Shown here piece by piece: positions 1-4,581 of a DNA stretch of 5,288 nt. Within the stretch, counting starts at the first letter, position 1. The number at the start of each line of letters is the position of its first letter. The position numbers were made by a program, and so were the translations under genes. The notes beneath the pieces are model-generated. The model was given only the letters and a program-made list of their open reading frames with translations. It had not been told where the DNA came from and made no database searches. The stretch is from Verrucomicrobiales bacterium (lineage in GTDB: Bacteria > Verrucomicrobiota > Verrucomicrobiia > Verrucomicrobiales > DEV007). The stretch is from NCBI GenBank assembly GCA_022424805.1, contig JAKMGR010000649.1, forward strand, positions 1-5,288. Direction: 5' to 3'.

Positions 1-50
1 GTTCTTAACTTTTATTAATTATTTTAAATATTGAAATTATAATCTACATG

Positions 51-87
51 ATTCTGTCGGGAATGAAACCGGGTTTTTCCGCAGAAT
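51..87 (-). terminator. possible hairpin downstream of rlmH
   Basis: ATTCTG at 51-56 pairs with CAGAAT at 82-87, and CGG at 58-60 pairs with CCG at 79-81 across a one-base bulge. This gives a stem of about 9 bp that begins 14 nt after the rlmH stop on the minus strand. The loop contains a smaller AAAC/GTTT stem. There is no clean T-tract after it in either direction, although the following 50 bases are very AT-rich (7 G/C in positions 1-50). It could be a weak or factor-assisted rlmH terminator or a chance fold. Confidence 0.25.
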
Positions 88-100
88 ACCTGCGCAATTT

Positions 101-541
101 TCACCGATGATACGGCTCTCCACGCATCAGGGTATGAACGCGGTAGATTTGCTCCAGCAGGACAACGAGTGCCAACTCGTGCTGGAGGGTGAATTTACTG
201 AGGCATAGCACGTGATCTGCTTTCTCCCTCAGTGCTGCGGTGTGCCCATCGGCTCCGCCGATCAAAAGCGCGATATTTTTCACACCTTCAAGCTGCCAGG
301 ATTCCACGCACTTTGAGAACTGCGCTGTAGTCCAGCTTTCGCCGCGCTCATCCAACGCGATGCGGAAAGCACCCTCGCTACGATCCAAAAGGTGAGCGCT
401 ATTCTTTTCCTGCCCGCGATCCTTCGCGTCGGTATGGAGACTCACATCGGCGTAGCGTCGAAGTCGCTTCTGATATTCTTCGATTCCCAGTCCGGCGTAT
501 CGGAGAGACGGCTTGCCGATTGCGTGAATTTGCCACTTCAT
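101..541 (-). CDS. rlmH: 23S rRNA (pseudouridine-1915-N3)-methyltransferase RlmH
   Basis: RlmH is a cytoplasmic SPOUT-fold enzyme that uses S-adenosylmethionine to methylate pseudouridine 1915 in helix 69 of 23S rRNA on assembled 70S ribosomes. The 146 residues are close to the usual length of about 155. Visible family marks are LDERG at 63-67, the SAM-binding knot segment LLIGGADG at about 92-99, LSKFTLQHELALVVLLEQ at 114-131 with the family's TLxH pattern, and the canonical C-terminus GEPYHR at 141-146. The ATG at 541 gives the N-terminus expected for the family (MKWQIHAIGK). No Shine-Dalgarno is visible; instead a hairpin plus T7 tract lies directly upstream. The gene is divergent from tcdA. 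The family assignment is firm; activity is inferred from it. Confidence 0.95.
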   Translation of the reverse strand: MKWQIHAIGKPSLRYAGLGIEEYQKRLRRYADVSLHTDAKDRGQEKNSAHLLDRSEGAFRIALDERGESWTTAQFSKCVESWQLEGVKNIALLIGGADGHTAALREKADHVLCLSKFTLQHELALVVLLEQIYRVHTLMRGEPYHR

Positions 542-542
542 G

Positions 543-566
543 AAAAAAAGACGGCATTTTCCCGTC
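543..566 (-). terminator. terminator-like hairpin abutting the rlmH start codon
   Basis: On the minus strand, GACGG (566-562) and CCGTC (554-550) form a 5-bp, GC-rich stem with a 7-nt loop. Seven consecutive T residues (549-543) follow at once, and the rlmH ATG (541-539) starts one base later. This has the shape of a minimal intrinsic terminator reading into rlmH. It may stop antisense transcription from the tcdA side, attenuate rlmH, or be fortuitous; a 5-bp stem is marginal for termination. Confidence 0.35.
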
Positions 567-612
567 CCCGACAGCTTGCATCGGATCAGAAGTCACCGCA
601 AGGTTCGCCGCT

Positions 613-1401
613 TTGAAAAACGAATTTCCATCCGGCTACCTAGATCGCTTTTCCGGCCTCGCCCGACTCTATGGACAAAAGGAACTGGCTAAACTGCGCG
701 CCGCTCACATCGCTGTGATCGGTATCGGTGGAGTGGGTTCGTGGACCGCAGAGGCACTTGCCCGAAGCGGAATCGGGGAAATCACATTGATTGATCTCGA
801 CGAAGTTTGCATCACAAATGTGAATCGGCAATTACCCGCTCTCGATGGCAATGTCGGGAAATTCAAAATCGCTGCCGTCGCGGAGCGAATGCGCCTGATC
901 AATCCCGAACTTATCGTCAACGAAACCGCAGCATTTTTCACCGAGCGAAACGCAGAAGACCTCCTTGCTACAAAATTCGACTGCATCGTCGACGCGATCG
1001 ACGACGTGCCGCCCAAGGCCTATCTCATCGCGACCTGTCGTGAACGAAACATCCCGCTCGTCGTCGCGGGCGGGGCCGGCGGCAAGCGAAACCCTGCAGC
1101 CGTACAAACCGCCGATCTTGCCTTTGCCACGAATGACCGTCTCCTCAAACTGATCCGAAAAAAACTGCGTCGCGACTACAATTTCCCCGAGGAACAGAGC
1201 AAGGCCCCCTTCGGCATCCGAGCCGTCTATAGCGCGGAAAATGCACGCTATCCATGGGAAGACGGAAGCATCCGCGACGAACCCGAGCCGGGAAGTCACC
1301 TCCGACTGAATTGCGCAACAGGATTCGGAACGGCCACGCCGGTAACCGGGACTTTTGGATTCACCGCTGCTGCGGAAGCGATTGAACTCGTGCTAGGCTG
1401 A
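613..1401 (+). CDS. tcdA: tRNA threonylcarbamoyladenosine dehydratase TcdA (CsdL), ThiF/MoeB/HesA superfamily
   Basis: In the known family, TcdA activates t6A37 of ANN-decoding tRNAs with ATP and dehydrates it to the cyclic form ct6A, with sulfur-relay partners CsdA/CsdE in some bacteria. The 262 residues compare with about 268 in Escherichia coli. The order is as expected: RFSGLARLYG at 12-21, nucleotide-binding GIGGVGSW at 37-44, DLDEV at 61-65 with N69, N71, R72 and Q73, the lysines of VGKFK at 81-85, DAIDD at 127-131, GGAGGK at 153-158, the conserved-type cysteine C234 in NCATGFGTAT, and GTFGF at 246-250. The start is TTG at 613, with AAGG 9 nt upstream; no in-frame ATG upstream of the conserved start of the domain is available. 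GIGGVGSW and the late NCATGFGT block favour TcdA over MoeB or ThiF. It is divergent from rlmH and convergent with the anti-sigma gene. Confidence 0.93.
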   Translation: MKNEFPSGYLDRFSGLARLYGQKELAKLRAAHIAVIGIGGVGSWTAEALARSGIGEITLIDLDEVCITNVNRQLPALDGNVGKFKIAAVAERMRLINPELIVNETAAFFTERNAEDLLATKFDCIVDAIDDVPPKAYLIATCRERNIPLVVAGGAGGKRNPAAVQTADLAFATNDRLLKLIRKKLRRDYNFPEEQSKAPFGIRAVYSAENARYPWEDGSIRDEPEPGSHLRLNCATGFGTATPVTGTFGFTAAAEAIELVLG

Positions 1402-1462
1402 CTGCACAATCAACCGGATGGCATGAATGCTCTCCCACTCTCATGTTACAGGATGGCTGCTC

Positions 1463-3112
1463 CTAATTGAGAGCTACCAATACACGGATCTGATCTACTT
1501 CCAAATCGCCGCCGTTCAGCTTGAGATTGATCGTACGCCGGTCGTCGCTCAGCAAGATCTGGTCGCTGCCAGAATCGAGCCCGCGTCCGCTGTTGAATTC
1601 CTCCCCTACGTGGGTAATTGCAGTTCCCACTGAGTGATCTGATTCAGCAAGCCGGTCAGAGGAATATATCACACCAACAACAGGATGGTCGAAAGTAAGA
1701 GAGGCCTCAACCTCTTCCCCATCGCCACCCTCGCTGGGCCAGAGCTGAAGCAAGTAGCTTCTCAATTCACCGCTAGCTTGAAGCGCCTGACCGGGATTGG
1801 TTTCCGCTCCGGCAAATTCACCCAGTTGGATCTGATCTACTTCCAAATCGTGGTCCGGATAAAAGGAGTCGTTCTCGACAAACACCTGAACCTCATTCTT
1901 TCCATCAAGACTATCCGATGCCTCGATCTTGGTTCCGGGAGGTTCAATACGCACGGAACCCATATTTTTCTCCACTCCGGCAAGCAATTCCCAGGTTTTG
2001 GAAAAGGGCTCAGGATCAAAGGGAATTGCGACAAACTTGTCGCGGATGCGGTCGGCTTTCACGGCCTCCATTTCAAAAAGGGATCGGCACTTTCCACCAT
2101 CGGGAAGGCAAACGCCTCCGTCACCGGAGAAGGCAATAGCTGCCGTCGAATGCTCGCCACGCGCGTCAATTCCAATGAGAGGAACAGATTCAGAAACGCG
2201 AAGCCCCTTGGATTGCAGAGGAATACCATTCTTTGAGTCACCCGCTTTGGCCATCGCAACGCCGTGATACATGAACGCCGACTCATCTTCCGCGACCGTA
2301 AAAACCGCGGGACCTTCGACTGTCATTTCCCCACCGGAAACAAACTGAAGGGAAACAACTCCGCTCTTCAATTCGTAGCGACCGGGGAGAATCTCCCCCT
2401 CATCTCCGGGCAGAGTTTCATTCGACCATTCCGCGTCAATCGATGACTTGGCAACCGTAGCGACAGATTTTTCCGTGCCAGTTCCACCAGTGAATTGTTG
2501 AACGAGAAAGAAAGCTCCTACTGCTATTGCAGCCGCGACGCCATTCATCTGCGCGGTTGTTCGCTTCCGGGAAAATGCGGGAGGCATCGGCACGATGTTC
2601 CCGGTCGCTTCTTCCTGCGCAGCAATTTCCTTCTCAAGTCGTTCGGTGAAATCCTCAACAAAATGATCTTCCTTCGTCTCGGCCCACATGCGGGTTTCAA
2701 GCGATTCCAAGAATGCTTCCTCGCGTTTTGATCCGGAGACGGCTTCTCTAAGCCACTCATCAAAGGCGAGCCGATCTCGAAGCTCCTTCGCTGCAACCGG
2801 ATCCTCCCAGAGCATTTTCACGAGCTGGTCGCTCTGCTCTCTGGAGATCGAACCCTCACAGGCTTTTTCTATCAACTCGTCCTTCGTCATTTCTTGGTAA
2901 TCGAGCGCAGACTCAAATGTCTCTGCGGCAAATACCTCAGCACCGGAAAATGACTGTCGAATGAGTTCGGAAAATTCCAACTCACTTGCGAGCTGGGAAG
3001 CGAGAGACGGATCTTCTGCCGCCGCTTCAGTGAGACGACGCAACGACTCCTCAGAGGAGTCTCCATTGAGAAACTCCTGCAGCAGGTCTTCGTTGGGATT
3101 TCGGGATTCCAT
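1463..3112 (-). CDS. FecR-like transmembrane anti-sigma factor with duplicated cytoplasmic module and beta-rich C-terminus
   Basis: The 549-residue protein is inferred to control the ECF sigma factor encoded 25 bp upstream in the same operon. Residues 7-57 and 77-127 align without gaps (16 of 51 identical, sharing EDP, LxF and the terminal SG), so the cytoplasmic part is a tandem helical module, probably the sigma-binding region. There is no HxxxCxxC zinc anti-sigma motif. RKR at 182-184 precedes a single membrane segment at about 190-207, giving an inside-to-outside topology. Residues 233-290 resemble a FecR domain (LPGRYELKSG, TVEGPAVF). C335 and C342 could form an extracytoplasmic disulfide. 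Residues about 405-549 are beta-rich and contain DLEVDQI twice (422-428, 536-542). The segment SLTFDHPVVGVIYSSDRL recalls secreted domains of planctomycetes and verrucomicrobia, rather than the LamG domain often found at this position. A purine run AAAGAGAGAGA before the ATG can serve as ribosome site. Confidence 0.82.
   Translation of the reverse strand: MESRNPNEDLLQEFLNGDSSEESLRRLTEAAAEDPSLASQLASELEFSELIRQSFSGAEVFAAETFESALDYQEMTKDELIEKACEGSISREQSDQLVKMLWEDPVAAKELRDRLAFDEWLREAVSGSKREEAFLESLETRMWAETKEDHFVEDFTERLEKEIAAQEEATGNIVPMPPAFSRKRTTAQMNGVAAAIAVGAFFLVQQFTGGTGTEKSVATVAKSSIDAEWSNETLPGDEGEILPGRYELKSGVVSLQFVSGGEMTVEGPAVFTVAEDESAFMYHGVAMAKAGDSKNGIPLQSKGLRVSESVPLIGIDARGEHSTAAIAFSGDGGVCLPDGGKCRSLFEMEAVKADRIRDKFVAIPFDPEPFSKTWELLAGVEKNMGSVRIEPPGTKIEASDSLDGKNEVQVFVENDSFYPDHDLEVDQIQLGEFAGAETNPGQALQASGELRSYLLQLWPSEGGDGEEVEASLTFDHPVVGVIYSSDRLAESDHSVGTAITHVGEEFNSGRGLDSGSDQILLSDDRRTINLKLNGGDLEVDQIRVLVALN
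1486..1508. repeat. 23-bp exact direct repeat, copy 1 (inside anti-sigma gene)
   Basis: The 23 bases here are identical to 1828-1850. On the minus strand they encode DLEVDQI at residues 536-542, near the C-terminus of the anti-sigma protein. The sequence on the plus strand begins GGATCTGATC and ends CAAATCG. Confidence 0.9.
1828..1850. repeat. 23-bp exact direct repeat, copy 2 (inside anti-sigma gene)
   Basis: This is the second identical copy, encoding DLEVDQI at residues 422-428 in the same reading frame. The copies are 342 bp apart, exactly 114 codons, so recombination between them would delete a segment without a frameshift. Confidence 0.9.
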
Positions 3113-3137
3113 TCTCTCTCTTTAAAAAGTCGTTCGC

Positions 3138-3683
3138 TCAGCTACTCGTCGCAAGGTTCATTCGTTCTTCCATGCAATTGCGCAGCGAAGTCCGCACACG
3201 TTCCAGCGCTTTGCGGACTGCGGGAGGCTTCATATCGATTTCCTCTGCGATCTTCTGGGCGGAATTTTCGTCTTCGTATCTCGATTTGAGCATCTGCAAA
3301 CTCTTCTCGGGCAGGGTGCGGATGCATTCACGCAACGCATTAAGCTTAGCGAGGCCGGTATCACCCACTCCCCCTTCATCGTCTTCGGCCACCGATGAAG
3401 TGGAAAGAAGAACGTCAGTAAGATTGTCCGAGAGGATGCGCTTCCGACGGGCATCCTTGCGCCTTTCGTTGATCACCAGGTTACGCGCAATTCCACGGAG
3501 CCAGGCTCCAAAATCACGTTCCCGGTCAAATTCTTCGAGCCGATTGTAGGCAACGATAAAAGCTTCCTGAGCCACGTCATCCACCCAGAGCGGATTGACG
3601 CCTAGTGACCGCACGAATCCGCGCAAGCCAGCGTGGTGTTCGCGAACTTGTTCGGTGAACAGCTCCCGGTCCGATATCTCCAT
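3138..3683 (-). CDS. ECF RNA polymerase sigma factor, Rhodopirellula/Verrucomicrobium type
   Basis: This 181-residue sigma-70 family protein has only regions 2 and 4, as is normal for ECF sigma factors. Region 2 spans about 7-77: DDVAQEAFIVAYNRLEEF at 35-52 is the core-binding 2.2 helix, and FGAWLRGIARNLVINERR at 58-75 covers -10 recognition. A variable acidic linker lies at about 85-115. Region 4 is at 118-171, with LPEKSLQMLKSRY at 124-136 and a -35 recognition helix-turn-helix at about 141-168 (SAQKIAEEIDMKPPAVRKAL). The pattern fits TIGR02989-type sigma factors. The ATG at 3683 is preceded by AAGAAGGA with a 9-nt spacer. It is co-transcribed with the FecR-like gene 25 bp downstream, which is presumably its inhibitor or signal receiver. 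Nested inverted repeats lie in the leader. The regulon cannot be inferred. Confidence 0.93.
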   Translation of the reverse strand: MEISDRELFTEQVREHHAGLRGFVRSLGVNPLWVDDVAQEAFIVAYNRLEEFDRERDFGAWLRGIARNLVINERRKDARRKRILSDNLTDVLLSTSSVAEDDEGGVGDTGLAKLNALRECIRTLPEKSLQMLKSRYEDENSAQKIAEEIDMKPPAVRKALERVRTSLRNCMEERMNLATSS

Positions 3684-3704
3684 GTACTTCAGTCCTTCTT
3701 ATTG

Positions 3705-3748
3705 AACTTTGCCGTTGGCAGACCTCATGTGACACATCTTGCAAAGTT
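3705..3748. promoter_or_regulatory. nested inverted repeats in the leader of the sigma gene
   Basis: AACTTTGC at 3705-3712 and GCAAAGTT at 3741-3748 are perfect inverted repeats. Inside them is an odd palindrome, ATGTG-A-CACAT at 3727-3737, and a small TGCC-GTT-GGCA stem at 3710-3720 that shares bases with the left outer arm, so the two folds exclude each other. The block lies 22-65 nt upstream of the sigma ATG, outside the Shine-Dalgarno. It could be an operator or a leader RNA structure; no recognised operator matches it. I could not identify a confident promoter for the sigma operon. Confidence 0.35.
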
Positions 3749-3806
3749 TTTTAAAAATACGGCCATTCCGCTGAAAAAACAGCATTTCCCGTGGCATCGA
3801 CACTGG

Positions 3807-3834
3807 TTGACACTATCCTCGACATGACTACATT
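3807..3834 (+). promoter_or_regulatory. promoter of the tRNA-Thr gene
   Basis: A consensus -35 TTGACA (3807-3812) is followed after 16 bp by TACATT (3829-3834, 4 of 6 to TATAAT). A GC-rich discriminator CGCGGCCCC follows from 3835, as is common at stable-RNA promoters under stringent control. Transcription would start near 3841, leaving a leader of about 28 nt before the mature tRNA. Confidence 0.6.
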
Positions 3835-3868
3835 CGCGGCCCCGTCTGTTTCGGCAGCCGAATCCCAC

Positions 3869-3940
3869 GCCACTGTAGCTCAGGGGTAGAGCAATTCACT
3901 CGTAATGAATAGGTCGTCGGTTCAATTCCGACCAGTGGCT
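3869..3940 (+). tRNA. tRNA-Thr (anticodon CGU)
   Basis: A complete 72-nt cloverleaf can be drawn by hand. The acceptor stem GCCACTG (3869-3875) pairs with CAGTGGC (3933-3939), with discriminator T3940. The D stem is GCTC/GAGC. The anticodon stem is ATTCA/TGAAT around loop CTCGTAA, with anticodon CGT at 3901-3903. The T stem is GTCGG/CCGAC around TTCAATT. It reads ACG codons. The base 3' of the anticodon is A37, the t6A/ct6A position, making this tRNA a predicted substrate of the tcdA product in this window. CCA is not encoded; CTGG follows. A short CTGG-CTTG-CCAG hairpin follows directly (3941-3952) but lacks a T-tract. Confidence 0.97.
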
Positions 3941-3965
3941 CTGGCTTGCCAGCGCCAGATATTCT

Positions 3966-4041
3966 CAAAATTGAACCGACGAAGTTTCCGCCAATTTGCG
4001 CCTGGCAATTTTGAAATTTCAGCGAAGCCGCCAACTGGCGG
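3966..4041. repeat. inverted repeats between tRNA-Thr and its partial copy
   Basis: This short gene-free stretch holds CAAAATTG (3966-3973) facing CAATTTTG (4006-4013) and a 5-bp hairpin CCGCC-AACT-GGCGG (4028-4041). In addition, TTGCCAG at 3946-3952 is complementary to CTGGCAA at 4002-4008, which overlaps the CAATTTTG arm, so the two pairings compete. Function is unknown: it could be tRNA trailer structure, remnants of an integration site, or chance. Confidence 0.4.
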
Positions 4042-4060
4042 AGTATGCCGCGCAGGACAA

Positions 4061-4081
4061 TTCAATTCCGACCAGCGGCTC
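4061..4081 (+). repeat. partial duplicate of the tRNA-Thr 3' end (att-like)
   Basis: Twenty of 21 bases match 3921-3941, covering the T loop, the 3' T-stem strand, the 3' acceptor strand, the discriminator and one base beyond. The single difference is T3936 versus C4076. The offset is exactly 140 bp. The bases just before it cannot form the 5' strand of a T stem, so this is a 3'-end fragment, not a decayed whole tRNA. Such fragments are typical attR/attL sites of elements that integrate into tRNA genes. No integrase gene is present within the window. Confidence 0.75.
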
Positions 4082-4448
4082 GTCTTTTATCAGCCCAAAT
4101 CGCGACTCCGCAACCGACGAGCGCAATCAACGCGAGATGCCAGTAGCCAAAGGTGATTTCCCACAATCCTCGATTGGTGCGAAAGGATGGCCTGATTGGC
4201 CTCAACGTGAATTTCCCTCGCACATTTCGCTGGCGATAGCCGGTCTGCTGGCCCGGCGATCCAATATGGCCGTTTGCAAAACTGATCCGAATCAGAGAGC
4301 TGGCGGAAAACACCTCCACCGACCTCGATCCGACGTAGCGAATATGTCGCTCGGACCATCGGCTGCTACTCCACCAGAAGAGCAAAACCACCCCCAGAAT
4401 CGCTCCAAAAATAAGGCTGAAAAACCAGCGACGACAGATAGGCTTCAT
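4062..4448 (-). CDS. small protein with two predicted membrane segments, unknown function
   Basis: I do not recognise a family. With the ATG at 4448 it is 128 residues. A basic N-terminus (MKPICRRWF) leads into a hydrophobic segment at about 8-26. Next comes a soluble stretch of about 75 residues (YVGSRSVEVFSASSLIRIS, then RGKFTLRPIRPSF). A second hydrophobic segment follows at about 100-118 (YWHLALIALVGCGVAIW), and then a short basic tail. Loop-outside topology fits the positive-inside rule. The architecture recalls small uncharacterised membrane proteins of planctomycetes and verrucomicrobia. A GTG at 4463 would add five residues, but it lies within the Shine-Dalgarno TGAGGTG, so ATG is preferred. 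The last six codons (for RAAGRN apart from the first bases) and the stop fall in the antisense of the tRNA-Thr fragment, so the C-terminus may be secondary or truncated. The opposite-strand 201-codon frame lacks any recognisable protein feature. Confidence 0.6.
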   Translation of the reverse strand: MKPICRRWFFSLIFGAILGVVLLFWWSSSRWSERHIRYVGSRSVEVFSASSLIRISFANGHIGSPGQQTGYRQRNVRGKFTLRPIRPSFRTNRGLWEITFGYWHLALIALVGCGVAIWADKRRAAGRN

Positions 4449-4455
4449 GTTTTTG

Positions 4456-4462
4456 CACCTCA
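4456..4462 (-). promoter_or_regulatory. Shine-Dalgarno deciding the start of the small membrane protein
   Basis: TGAGGTG on the minus strand matches six of seven bases of GGAGGTG and sits 7 nt before the ATG at 4448. It is the strongest ribosome site in the window. It argues against the overlapping GTG at 4463 as the start. Confidence 0.6.
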
Positions 4463-4581
4463 CGTCAGCAAAATTGTTCGCTTTCGAGGAAAATTTCTAA
4501 AAAATACGTCACACTTTGCGCTGGTTTCCGTCAAGAAAGTCTGCAAACTAACGTCGATTAACACAAACCCATTTGCACGTC

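Noticed and set aside
832..1299. 155-codon minus-strand frame inside tcdA
   Set aside because: It is fully contained in the confidently identified tcdA and shows no family features.
1428..1474. GCTCTC (1429-1434) facing GAGAGC (1469-1474) as a terminator between the convergent tcdA and anti-sigma genes
   Set aside because: A 6-bp stem with a 34-nt loop, no T-tract, and one arm inside the anti-sigma coding region is not a credible intrinsic terminator. No other terminator was seen in 1402-1462.
1685..2236. 183-codon plus-strand frame inside the anti-sigma gene
   Set aside because: It lies opposite a gene with clear FecR-like features and operon context, and has no domain signal of its own.
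3770..3783. GCTG-AAAAAA-CAGC as a terminator between the sigma gene and the tRNA
   Set aside because: The stem is only 4 bp, and there is no following T-tract on either strand. The flanking genes diverge here, so no terminator is expected.
3828..4034. 68-codon minus-strand frame across the tRNA, containing LVGIEPTTYSLRVNCSTPEL
   Set aside because: This peptide is the antisense translation of tRNA-Thr, a well-known source of false protein annotations in many genomes. The tRNA is complete and explains the sequence.
4026..4080. Possible second, shortened tRNA with acceptor AGCCGC/GCGGCT
   Set aside because: At 55 nt it is too short, the T stem cannot form (GACAA opposite CCGAC), and no anticodon arm is visible. 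Only the 3' end is tRNA-derived.
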